Shown: one piece after another, positions 25,148-36,130 of the stretch
Numbering within the stretch: position 1 is the stretch's first letter
How the letters are laid out: each line of letters starts with the position of its first letter
Origin: Phragmites australis
Lineage: Eukaryota; Streptophyta; Magnoliopsida; Poales; Poaceae
Reading direction: 5' to 3'
NCBI RefSeq assembly: GCF_958298935.1
Contig: NC_084937.1
Location: forward strand, 26,979,568-27,043,567
Length of the DNA: 64,000 nt
Notes under the pieces: model-generated
The model's input: the letters and a program-made list of their open reading frames with translations, nothing else
What the model was told of the DNA's origin: nothing
The model's database searches: none
Translations under genes and position numbers: made by a program

Positions 25148-25942
25148 TTTTTGGCCAAGCGTGCACTAAGTTGCTGGGCACGAAGTTTGTGGTGTAGGAC
25201 TAGGCGTTGTTGTTGACGGGATCAGCCAGGTTCTCGAGCGGGACCTTGCCGGTGACGATGGAATGCACGAAGAAGTTGAACATGGAGACCATGGCGAGGC
25301 AACTGTTCTTGATCTCCTTCACCTTGAGCTCTGCGAACGCCTCGGGGTCATTGGCCAGGCCGAGAGGATCCAAGCTGTCGCTGGGGTAGAGCGGGTTGAT
25401 GACCTCGTCGAGCGGGCCACCAGCAATGTGGTGTCCCTCGATGGCGCCCATGAGCATGACCTGGCAGGCCCAAATGGCGAGGATGCTCTACACGTGGATC
25501 AGGCTGGGGTTGCCGAGGTAGTCGAGGCTGCCCTCACTGAAGATCTAGGAGTAGGCCTTGAACCGGACGGCCTCGCCAAACTTGATGCTGTTGCGAACGA
25601 GCAGCTCGGGGAAGACAGAGCCGAGCGCATCGGGCATGGCTTAGTGGCAGTGGATGACCTCGAGGTCGCAGTTCTTGGTGAAGGTTTTGGGGTCCGCGGA
25701 CAGCCCGGTGGTGTCCTAGCTGTAGCCGCTAGGGAACTCACCGTCAGATAGCTTGGGGGCTCCCCAGAGAAGGGGCTGAGGTGATTGACGTGGTCAGGGA
25801 CATACCATGGGCCACTAGATACCGCCACCTTGGGCTTGGTCGCGGTCTTGCGCATGGTGGTGCGGGCTTCGCCGAAGGCAGCCACCTTAACTGGGGTGCC
25901 GGCCATCGCAAGGGAGGAGATCACCATGGTCGAGGCAGCCAT
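25148..25942 (-). pseudogene. LHCB1: Light-harvesting chlorophyll a/b-binding protein (LHCII, Lhcb1-like) pseudogene
   Basis: The minus strand reads [20 protein letters not shown], a chloroplast transit peptide of Lhcb1 type, followed by the mature start [15 protein letters not shown] and [12 protein letters not shown] one-base deletion near 25745 shifts the frame. Further on come the chlorophyll-binding helices: a [12 protein letters not shown] segment, [33 protein letters not shown] sequence (here LANDPEAF) and [11 protein letters not shown]. In-frame stops replace conserved Trp or Gln codons at 25716-25718, 25641-25643, 25545-25547, 25488-25490 and 25200-25202. Intact genes of this type are intronless, so lack of introns does not imply retrocopying. 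The upstream sequence still holds promoter elements, which favours DNA-level duplication. Confidence 0.95.
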
Positions 25943-26026
25943 TGTCGAGCAAGCTCTGCGAGCAAGAGTGTTGGACCAGCTGCTAGCTGCTGCTGTGGGA
26001 TGACGGTGTCGAATCGGACGCATAGG

Positions 26027-26088
26027 CTATATAGCGGCGCCAAGAGATCGGTCCTTATCTCGTGGAATATTAACCGAGTTGCCATTGG
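26027..26088 (-). promoter_or_regulatory. Relic promoter of the LHC pseudogene
   Basis: Read toward the pseudogene, there is a TATA box (CTATATAG, 26027-26034) about 90 bp before its ATG, a GATAAG I-box at 26054-26059 and a CCAAT at 26084-26088. GATA/I-box and CCAAT motifs just upstream of TATA are normal in light-regulated Lhcb promoters. Present activity is unknown. Confidence 0.6.
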
Positions 26089-26660
26089 CACGCGGGAGGT
26101 GAGGTGGGCAGATGGGGTGGCTCATGTGGCCGCTTGCTGGCCACCAGGCTGCCGCCAAATATTCTTCTGGCGCTAAGCGAGTGGCCGAGTGAGTTTTTGC
26201 CATGCGCTGCGGTGAATTTTTCGTTGCCAAGTGTTGAGCACGGTGGCGTGGCGTCCTGTTGGCTGGTGGATCCCGGGTGATACTCCTACGTCGGTTGGAT
26301 CAGTTGGTGTGACGTGACCTCCTCCAGATTGTTGTAGATCCTTGAATTGTTTATATTTTTAAATCAATAAATTATAAATATGTGTGTCTGTTTTGAAAAA
26401 AATAAAAATCAAAAGAAATTTGTGGCTAGAAATGAAACAACTTTTAATGGAGGCTAACCAGCTATCAACATACGCAATTAACACTTCTTTTTTGGCTCTA
26501 ACTTTAACATTATCGGGGGTTAATCCCTGACAATGATTTTGAGGTGTATTGAGCGACGGATGTGTGATCTGCATTTTGAGTGTGTGCGCAGAAACATGTG
26601 TGTATACTACTTAAGAATACGATAGATTATCTAGGTTCAGACCCCCATGGGGTAATAGCC
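26089..26660. other. Spacer between LHC pseudogene and LTR
   Basis: It starts with GC-rich promoter-distal sequence of the pseudogene and becomes AT-rich. The segment just before 26660 (GTTCAGACCCCCATGGGGTA) resembles sequence near ends of grass LTRs, so the element at 26664 may extend farther left than I called. No gene is seen. Confidence 0.4.
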
Positions 26661-26663
26661 CTG

Positions 26664-27850
26664 TGTCGGTGACACAGGAACCAGGGGTCCCCGAGTCCCA
26701 AGGCCAGATCAGCAGTTCGCCACGTGGCGCCCTCCCGCGGGATCACCTACGCGAGGCACGAGAAGACTAAGTCCCGGGAGAGGGTGCTCGGGGCCATGAA
26801 CAGTGGTCCCCGAGTACCCGAGTTCCCCGATAACCCGAGAAGACCAAGTGCCAGGAAGAGAGTGCTCGGGGCTGTGAATAGTGGCCCCCGGGCACTCAAG
26901 TCCCCCGACGGCCAGAAAAGCTAAGTGCCGGGAAGGGGGTGCTCGGGCTGCGAACAGTGGCCCCCGAGCACCCGAGTACCCCGAAGATCCAAGGGAGTCA
27001 GTTCCGGGAGAGAGTGTTCGGGGCCATAAACAGTGGCCCCAGAGCACTCGGTTCCCCGAGGACCCGAACAGTCAGTTCCAGGAGAGAATACTCGGGGCCG
27101 TGAACAGTGGCCCCCGAGCACTCGGTCCCTGAGGACCAAGAAAGGGCATATCCAGGAGAGAGTGCTCGGGACTATGAACAGTGACTCCCGAGCACTAGGT
27201 TCCCCGACGGCCTCAGAAGTCCTTCGCCGGTGGCTCCCAAAGAGGTCCAGCGGTGAGGTGTCAACCGGTGAAAGGCCCGATGTTGCATTTAAGAGGGCAC
27301 GTGGCCTGTCACCTCCAACTGCTCCCACACGCTTGCTGACAGTCCCTGCCACATTCTGGCAGGGGGGCGTGGGGACATTTAATGCACGGGTCCCATCGCG
27401 GGACATCCGGCGCGTCTCGGGATAACATTGCGAGGCCTAAGGTGCCCCGCCTGCCGCCCTGATGTGTCAGACTCGCTCTGACCGGACGGGCACGCCGGGC
27501 TGCTCAGTGGCTGCCCGGTGGGCCCTCCCCGCGGATGACGAATAAGGTCGGACGGGGGCGCGTTTTCAACCCTCCCCGTCACTTCGCGCAGCAGCCCATG
27601 ATGGTTATTTTTTATTTACGACGCCTCGAAACTCGCACCCTCCCTTTCTGTGCACGCTACCGCCCGGCGGGTATTTAAAGCGGGGCGGGCTCCCTGGAAA
27701 AAAAAAGTTAAGAAAAAAGAAGTAGAGACCGGTGGATACGGAACAATAGACAGAGGCTCAGTACAAACACAGAAGAGCAGATCACTTGCCAGAATCTACA
27801 GAAGTTCTCGTTATGTGGTTTTGGAGTACTCCAGTAACTAAAGTTCCCCA
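26664..27850 (+). mobile_element. LTR (probable Gypsy type) with internal tandem repeats
   Basis: It begins TGTCGGTGACACAGGAACCA, a typical LTR start. It carries a six-copy GC-rich repeat, a long GC-rich non-coding stretch and a TATA-like TATTTAAAG near 27672, all in plus orientation. No internal coding region or second LTR follows, so this is a solo or truncated LTR. The right boundary is not defined; I end it where recognisable LTR character stops. No TSD was confirmed. Confidence 0.6.
26764..27215 (+). repeat. Six-copy 74-78-bp tandem repeat within the LTR
   Basis: The anchor GTGCTCGGGG (or close variants) recurs at 26784, 26862, 26939, 27014, 27088 and 27162, so spacings are 78, 77, 75, 74 and 74 bp. 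Each unit continues with GTGAACAGTGGCCCCCGAGC-like sequence, then a GAGTTCCCCGA-like segment. Within each unit GCTCGGGG can pair with CCCCGAGC. Confidence 0.9.
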
Positions 27851-29020
27851 AAATCTACAACCCTTCTGTATGTCAATGCCGCTTGCCAGAGTGTTGTAAA
27901 GCTTTTGTTTGCTGCTTAGTATTTGCTCCTTCAGTGATACGCTAGTATGTTCAGTTATCATTAGTCCGTCTAACATTTCATAGATCAGTTGAATTTCGTT
28001 TATATGAATGTGTAAGTATGCCATTAGCAGGAAGAGCTGAAGAGCAATTCACCTCCCTCGCAACTGTAGTGTAATAATTGGAGACAAAGCATGTTTGCTA
28101 CATGCGTTTCACAAGTCACCCGTACTTTGATGGGCGCGCGTCGTGTACGACCCAAGTCGTAATCACCACGTACGCCTGTCACCCGTACTTTGACGGGTCT
28201 CTCTCGAATATGGTGATAACGAAGATCTAACGAGTAGCGTCACAACTAGAGTATTGTAGTACTACTCATCAAATATTATATATGAGATACTCTGTATGTT
28301 TGACGTGATAACTTTTCGCGTCGACAGGCGCCCTGCCGGTGCCGCACGCCATCGGGCCCTGGGCGACGGGTTCTACAGCCCCGGCGCGACGGCGGTGCAG
28401 CTGCTGTGCGAGCGCCGGCTGCACGCGGTGGAACGCTCGATCGTACGCGTGGCCGTGGCGTTAGGACACGAACCACTCGTGCCGTGACGCATGCAACCGA
28501 GCCCATGCCTCTCAGCTCTCCCCCCTGTGTCATCTACCAGGACCAGATGCCTACTATACTGCTACTGAAAGACCTGATTGTCCGTCCCCCTTCGGTGACA
28601 TGTTTTATTTCTGAAAATCTGAAAAGAGTAAATAATTTCTTTTGTTCTAATCGGGATCTCAGCTTCACAACTTTGACTTCCTAACCGTCTTTTTTTTCGA
28701 ACACGAGGAACCCTATTCCCATTATAAAATTGCAGAAAATAATAGTTCTTACGTACAGATCAGAATCCGACAAAGCGGGCAGAGGTTTTCCAATATTACT
28801 GAACCACCTTGCCAAGTGGATACTACTGCTATGTGATCCTGCCTGCAGCGTGGGTTAATTCTTTTGGGCATGTGGGTTACTTCTACTAGCGCTTCTTCTC
28901 CACTTGCGTCAGCACGGAGCCAAGCACGATTTGGTGCAGTGCGACTCCCGGACTGTACCAAGTTTCGGAGAAAACAATGGCCACGAACCTCGAGGCTCCA
29001 GGTGGCGTCTCTTTTCTTTT
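27851..29020. other. Spacer with unrecognised fragments
   Basis: A direct repeat of GTCACCCGTACTTTGA occurs near 28114 and 28178. A GC-rich block (28320-28490) is open on both strands: plus GFYSPGATAVQLLCERRLHA, preceded by a splice-acceptor-like CGACAG. It may be an exon fragment, but I do not recognise it. A 91-codon minus frame at 28749-29024 is also unrecognised. Confidence 0.35.
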
Positions 29021-29028
29021 TCAAAAAA

Positions 29029-29795
29029 TAAAAAACCCAAAAGTTACTTGATTTCGATTTTTCTCCTAGAAGTTGTTTAGTTGAAAAAACTCACCAAAAA
29101 TTAGCTTCGTTGCAAAACCTCCCAAAAATTAAAAAAAATAAAAAAATCATAAAAAATTCTAAAATAATTAGAGACAATTCTAAGATCTTGTGTGATTTTT
29201 TTCAAAAATAATATCTTTTGCATCATATTTCATGGATAGAAAGTTTGGAAAAAAAAAGAAAAATTTGCATCTCATTTATTAACTCATGTTATTTTAATTT
29301 TGTCATGTCTATCATTATTTTTCTTACACAAATTATTATTTAAGTAAACTAATAAAAATGGTTTCACTAATTTTGAGTGTTATGGATTAGTTATGAATTA
29401 ATCTATCTGCAACACATTTACTCAATCATGCACATTACAATAACTATTTCAAAATTTCATGTATTTTTAGAAGATAGAGGATCATGTAAGAAGACTAAAA
29501 AAATTTGTTTCATGATTTTTAGATTAGTAAATAATTAACTATGCAGTTAACTCGAATTAATAAATGAGCTACATGTTTTTTTTTCAAACTTCCTTTCCAC
29601 AAAATATGATGCAAAATATATTATTTTTGAAAAAAAAATTCACAAAAGTTCTTAAAATTATCTCTAGTTTTTTTAGAATTTTTTGTTTTAAATTTTTGGG
29701 GTATTTTTGCCACAAAGCCGAATCTTTAGGGATTTTTTTAACAAAATAATTTCTGAAGGGAAAGTCACAATCCAAATGATTTTTTGAGGGTTTTT
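29029..29795. repeat. Long AT-rich inverted repeat (about 250-bp arms, about 270-bp loop)
   Basis: The left arm (about 29029-29280) is matched by the reverse complement of the right arm (about 29555-29795) over nearly its whole length with moderate divergence. Examples are left TTTCAAAAATAATATCTTTT then GCATCATATTTCATGG, against reversed right TTTCAAAAATAATATATTTT then GCATCATATTTTGTGG, and CTCATTTATTAA in both. Likely ends are AAAAACCC on each side. It is either a foldback/MITE-type element or two inverted insertions. No target duplication was identified. Confidence 0.8.
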
Positions 29796-31277
29796 ATATG
29801 TTTCCTTTTATTTTTTCCTTCCTGAAAACCACGTGGTGATACTTGCTTTCCCTATCCTCTTACTTCACCCGACAATAATTCGAATACAGCAACAACAAGC
29901 CCACATCAATTTTACTGTTTATCAAATACTGAGCATCAAAACTTACCTGTACATCTTGGATCTCACGGCTCACACTAAAGTCATATCATTTTTTCTCCAA
30001 ATACCAGCTTCTAACTATAAACTACTCGTCGAAAAGCCAGAACGCTCATCGTTAAAAAAAACAGAACACTGAACAGAGTAGTCCGTTGGTTTTAGCTAAC
30101 CAGCAGCGCCGAAAAAGTATCGAACTCCATTCCTGTTCACAGCTCTCACGTGACAGCGGGCCGTTAGCTCTCATTTGGCCTTGCGCCGCTTTGACCGTCG
30201 CGATCGCGCATCTCTCCAAAATCCAAATCTTCCGTAACTGTGTGCCCCCACAGTTTACTTCTCTAGCTACCGTACAGATCGTCTCATGTTTCGCTTTATC
30301 AATCATTAGCGCTAATGCCACATCTATTGTTTTTGCAAGGGTTTAGTTTTACAATTCAGACTAGTGTCCTGAGTTTCTTTCTTTTCTGCAAAGGAAGTAT
30401 CATGAGTTTCTCTGGTTCTGCTGCTAATCCAATCTGCCTTTGGCCGGTTTGAAACACGGGAATCTGAATCTCTCTAGATTCGCACGAACCTAATGGTTTC
30501 ATCCGAAACCAATGGATTTTTGTGTGTTCCAAACGAGAAAAGGCACAACTTGACCGTGGCAGAAACGTGTCCGTACTGTCACGTTTTAGTAAACTTCTTG
30601 GCTACACCAGAACCAGATCAGTATATGATACACAGTTTACCTCGAATTGAGCACGCAATACAACAACAGCCAAAACGTTGGCCGCCTACTCCTCCATCCA
30701 GCACACGTTCCTCACGTGCTCCCCTCCCGCATCGTTAAAGTTGTGTTTATTCGCCGGACAAGATTTTATAGAGCTATATCCTATAAACAGATCGAGCGGA
30801 GTTATATTTGTAAAAAAAAGTATTTTGTTGGTTATATCTATTAAAAAGACTGAGCTCAATTTATATCTGGTTGATTGAATTTAAGATCGTATAAGCAGAT
30901 ATAAAAGTTGAGATTATGATTGATTAATCGTATAAAAATATTTTTTTACATTAATAAATGAGTCTGTTTGTATCAATAGATGTAGAACAACATTTATTAT
31001 ACCAGAATAAAACCGTATATTTACACCTATCAAATCAAATTACAACATTAAATATAAACAAACAAACAAACTTCAATTCAAAATTATATACCCAAATTCT
31101 ATACCTAAACCGGGAGATTGAGATAACCAAACACACCCAACTCTATAGCCGCCAGGCGCCAGCGCCCTCGCTGACGCACCCCCCCCCCCCACCCCACAAC
31201 ACGCAAAGCGCAACGTAAACCCAACGCCCCGCACAGAAACGGGGGCAAAAGGAAAAGGAAAAAAAAAAACGCTGGGA
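29796..31277. other. Spacer and 5' flank of the bromodomain gene
   Basis: It is AT-rich with no recognisable gene. The last 130 bp become GC-rich with a poly-C run near 31178 and a purine run before the ATG, consistent with the promoter and 5' UTR of the BRD gene. No clear TATA box was found. Confidence 0.45.
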
Positions 31278-34200
31278 ATGGGCAAGCAGCAGGCGCCAGC
31301 GGCGGGGCGGTCCCCGGCGATGTCGGCGCCTCCGCCAAAGCGCCGGAAGAAGAAGGGGCGCCCCTCGCTCCTCGACCTCCAGAAGCGCAGCCTCCGCCTC
31401 GAGCAGCTCCAGGAGCAGCCGCAGGCGCGCCGCCCCACGCGACGGAACACCGGCCCGGGCTCCGCCGACGAGGAGGACGGGCCCGCGTCCGGGGGCCGAC
31501 GGGAGAAGAAGCTCCGCCTCGTGATGGGCCTCCACGACGAATCGGCCAAGGTGGGCACCCCTCTCTCCTCGCGCTCTCTCCAACCCGACGCCGCCCCCGA
31601 TCTGAGTCGAATCCGCGCCAATTCGGTCGAATTCGCGCGTTATTTGTCTAACCTGGGGCCTCTGGCCTCGTGGCGCGTACGGATCTGCGCAGCTGCGCGC
31701 CGCCCGAGGAAATTTCCTTGCTATTTTAGGCATGAAAAGGTCGCATTTATTTATTTATCTCCGTAGCGAGAGGCGCAGTGGTCAACTCAGACTCAGCTCA
31801 ACCTGAGCGCGCCCAATCATTTGGGCGATAAACCTAAACCCTTGAATCGGCTTGTCGTCGCAATAATTGCGCATTTTTTTTAAACGGCTGGGTTCGAATC
31901 TTTAAAAGGCCTGCCCTTTTCGGGGTGTTTTGTCTGCTTCTCGCGCCAAATTTCGCTACATTTCGCGCCTTCGTTAGATCTGTACTTGGTAACTGGCGCT
32001 GGTAAACGAAAGCACCACTTTTTCTGGTGCTTTTTCTACTCCGTGTTTTTCGATTCTTGTAAAGAATGCTGTTTTAAATTCATCTGTGTCTACTGCAGGG
32101 AGAAAAGACGAGGAAAGCGACGGATGGCCGTGAAGGTTGGTGCTCCTTGCTCTGTGGCATTTACTCTTCAGACTTCCGGAAGCAAAAAAAAAAAAAAAAA
32201 CCCTGGACAAATGTGCACAAAGATGCCATTTTTAATTCTTTTGGTGTTGGATGCATTCCAATTTTTTTATCTTTAATTAATGCTCGTGCCTCTGATTGCG
32301 CTGCGCTCGTGGGTTCGATTTGTTCGTTCGACAGAGCCGTCAGATTCTGGGTCCACAACACCTTTGCCGAACAAAAAGTTGTTGCTCTTCATCCTTGATA
32401 GGCTGCAGAAGTGAGTTGCTGTGCTCACTGCTTGTTCTTTCCTTAGTTCGTTCTGTGCTTGTTCTCCCTGCAGTTCGTTCACTCATAACTGCAAGACCTT
32501 TGATCTTTGTGTTTCCTGATATCTTGCAGGAAGGACACGTATGGTGTATTCTCGGATCCTGTGGATCCTGATGAGGTTTGTGTTTTGGAAAATGATGATA
32601 GCGCTGTGAATGTTTGGTTTTTTTGGTTTAGTTTTTCGGAATCTGATTAATTTGTCTGTTAATATCTATTTGTGGCCAGCTGCCTGACTACCATGATATT
32701 ATCAAGCATCCAATGGATTTTTTGACAGTACGGAAGAAGCTCGATAAGGGTGCATATTCTAACTTGGAGCAATTTGAGGTTGGTTTTAGAATTACTGACA
32801 TGCAGTTGTGCTAGGCTAGCAGACAACCCGTTACGAAGTCATATTTGTATTTCTTTGATGGTGCTACGCAACCTAATTTTTCCTTGGGCAAGATTTATTT
32901 GGTTTCTGCATTTCAACTATCTGTCTGAGTTTAAATTGTATAGACTATGGACATTTGTCCTGTTGATATGCCTAGAAGAAACTCTCAAGACTCAAACACT
33001 CAGAGAGACTGAGATATCCAATGTCACTGTTTGTTTGCTGCAATGTATGGTTGTGAACTTAGTATCATGCTCAATAATAGAAACAATTTTACACATTAGA
33101 GACTTGTTTAGAGAACACTGTGATATATGTCATTTGGCCACCAAGGTGTACTTGCATGAGACTGTTTAAGGCAGCTGGTAGTATTTATAGTTCCAGTACA
33201 AATAACTATGCAGAAGTACCGAGAACAGTAAACAAAATATATGAAGAGCTGCTAGTATATATATATTTTTCCTTCTGTTGGAAAAATATATGAACTCTTC
33301 TCTAGAAGTATACATTACACAATCAAAGCCGTAAATATAGGGATTTTTTTTGGAAAAGATGATATAATGGAAGAATCTGCTGTTAAGAAAAAACTAGTTT
33401 ATCTATAATAGTTAATTGTGGTAAGATGAAGTGATCCTTAACTTTTTAAAAAAGATGAATTGATTCTTTTTTAGAAGAAGTGATAGGTGAAACCACTGGG
33501 ATGGACTCGCGCACCATATAAAGTGAAAAGTTAAAATATTACCTATGAACTTTGAAGTTCGAGACATGCAATAATTGTATGCATGCAGCAGCTAACTGCT
33601 TATGTTACTTTGGGTCAAACGCTTACTATTTAACAAAGCTCATTACTTTAAAAAAGAGGGGAAAAAACTTGCAACCTTCCCTTTTGCTCTACAGAATTTC
33701 AGAGCCCACTTTGTTTATGTGTGTATGTTTATGTTTGCAAATCATATCCAAGTTGTACCCTTAAAGAAATCATACCTGAAAAGAGAAATGTTGCGTTGCT
33801 GCTAAAGTGCCAACTCATGAATTACTGTAAAGTATTTTGGACCTCACTTGAAATTATCTGTTGTTTGACATGGACATTTGGTAAAATGAGATGATTTGAA
33901 CTTTTGTAATGTGAAGACATGAATTTTATTATTTATGCCACCACTTTTAGGATTCTAGCTAAAGAGATTACTTATCTAATATGGGCTCTTACCATTTGAG
34001 GAGCATCTGATCTATATATGCTGCCACCAACATCATAGATTTGCATTTTCGCTGAGCATTTGACTGTCTTACATTGAAATGTCACTAACGTAAGGCACTT
34101 TTATGCCATAATCTTCTATTTTTCGAAGTTCAAACATTTAGCCACACCTATTTACAATAAATTTGCTATTGGCTCACATTTGAGTACTGGTGTGTTACTG

Positions 34201-36130
34201 CTTAATAAAAAAAAGGCAAACTGTACTGTGTGTAAAGTTTTTATTGCATGTTGAATGCATCACTTCTTACTCGTGCATCCTTGCTAGAAGAATGTTAGGA
34301 GCAACATATTTTTTAAAAGGTCTTTCATTCTTGAAGCCTTTCTGATGTGATATTTTGTGTTGCCCTCATTAGTCCTGCAGCCTTGCTGCAAATTACTATT
34401 TCTTTCCTGATCATAGAATGTGATTAGTGTTTTATACTTTCATCAAGCTCATTCAATATGACCTGAACTTTCAATTTACAGGATGACGTGTTCTTGATAA
34501 GTTCAAATGCGATGTGCTACAATTCACCGGATACAATATATTATCGACAGGTCAAATGTTAAGCCTACTTGTTATGATCTTTGTATAAAATAATGAAGTA
34601 TGGTGCATATTTAACAGCCATATGCCATGTGTTATAGGCACGAGCAATTCAAGAGATTGCTAAAAAGGACTTTGAGAATCTTAGGCAAGATAGTGATGCT
34701 AGTGAACCAGAACCGGAACCAAAGCCAGAACCGGAAGTGGAACCAGAACCAAAGCCACAACCTCGCAGGGGCAGGCCTCCAAACAAGAACAATGTCAAGC
34801 AGAAAGTTGGGAGGCCACCAGCAGAACGTGCTACTGCAGACTTTTCTGGTGCAACACTTGCTACTGCTGCAAATAGTGGACGGTATGCACAGTCCGAAGT
34901 TGATCTGTCACGGAGAATAATGGATAAAGCGATGATTGCAGATGTACTGAGAGCTTCTTTTGCCAATCGAAGAAATGAGCACAATTGGTCTGGTGGGCAG
35001 AAATCAGAAAGAATTGAAGATTACCCAGGTTTTATCCCCCCCTCCCCTTCTCATCTAAAAATGTCTTCTGAATAGGTCAACATTCAATGAGCACTCACTG
35101 AACAAAGGATTTTCGTCCAATCTGACCCAAGTCATTTGTCCCATAACCTTCTTTGGTGTCACCTTTGTTCCAGGTTACGGGAGTAAATGGTCGGCGAATG
35201 GGAAGAAGCCACTTCTCATGGAAGATAGTCGTCGAAGCACATATTATGAGACTCAACCATCCAGTTCAATATATGAGCTGCCGGTGTCGTCCTTGTACAA
35301 TGGGACGAGGAAGCTATTAGTACCAGTTGAGTTTCCAATTCAAGTTCTGTCCTAAAAGTACCTGATGATATATACTAATATAATTTAAGACTTCTATTAA
35401 TGTTAGAGAACAGAAAGACATGATCGCCCACACTTTAACACTATGTTTTTATCAGGTCGGGGTTCAGCTGCAGCAGTCCTATTCACGCAGCCTGGCACGT
35501 TTTGCTGCACAACTTGGTCCTGTTGGTTGGGAAATTGCATCAAAACGAATTGAACAAAGCCTTCCTCCTGGAACAAAGTTTGGTTGTGGGTGGGTAGGAG
35601 ATGGCGAAGCACCAAGCACATTTCAGCCACCTGTACTAGCTTCATTTTCAGAAGCAATGGCAGCACCAAGCAATATAGCAGCATCAGGTGAGCGGCCAAC
35701 TGTTAACAGTCCTGGCACTAAGGACTGTGCTGCCAACGCTAGCCATCTGTTGGGATCACAGCCACATGCTGTGTCATATGCTTCTACTAGCACTGCGCAG
35801 AGGATTGATTCTCAAGCATTACCAATCCAACAATGTGGATCAATACCACACATTTCGATGGATCGAGGTGAACATGGTGTTGAGATGAAGGGCAACCATA
35901 ATCATCATGAGCACCTAGCCATGCAGCAAACTGTTAATGGTTTCAATGCTGTTCCAGGTGCTAAGCCAGACTCTTAATTACATTAGTTTTCCTAATCTTC
36001 CGTATCTCATGTTTGTTTTAGTTCAAAGTTTTCAACCCTTTAAATCAATTTACCTTTTTTAGGACCAATGGTATACCCACCTACGGCGCACCTGATGGTG
36101 AGCCAGACACAGACACATGCGGCTGATTGA
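31278..36130 (+). CDS. Bromodomain-containing protein, plant BRD (SWI/SNF-associated) family
   Basis: Ten exons give a 570-aa protein: 31278-31550, 32099-32135, 32335-32410, 32530-32575, 32680-32778, 34482-34550, 34638-35028, 35174-35325, 35456-35957 and 36063-36130. The N-terminus is Lys/Arg-rich (PPPKRRKKKGRPSLLDLQ). The bromodomain (about 110-210) reads LLLFILDRLQKKDTYGVF, LPDYHDIIKHPMDF, then CYNSPDTIYYRQ with the acetyl-lysine-binding Asn. Next come an acidic Glu-Pro run and AT-hook-like RRGRPP and VGRPP. The plan matches Arabidopsis BRD1/2/13, nuclear acetyl-lysine readers reported as SWI/SNF subunits. The terminal exon adds GPMVYPPTAHLMVSQTQTHA; if its intron is retained, the protein instead ends AKPDS at 35977. 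Start is the first ATG in the GC-rich leader. Confidence 0.9.

Noticed and set aside
25263..26176. Plus-strand ORFs of 162 and 131 codons
   Set aside because: Antisense to the LHC pseudogene. High GC and loss of constraint explain the open frames.
26709..27425. Several ORFs of 110-160 codons over the 75-bp repeats, both strands
   Set aside because: They translate tandem repeat units of an LTR and carry no protein domain.
31073..31733. Two long minus-strand ORFs (182 and 196 codons) over the BRD first exon
   Set aside because: Arg/Gly/Ala-rich shadows of the GC-rich exon. The plus frame continues across spliced exons into a bromodomain.
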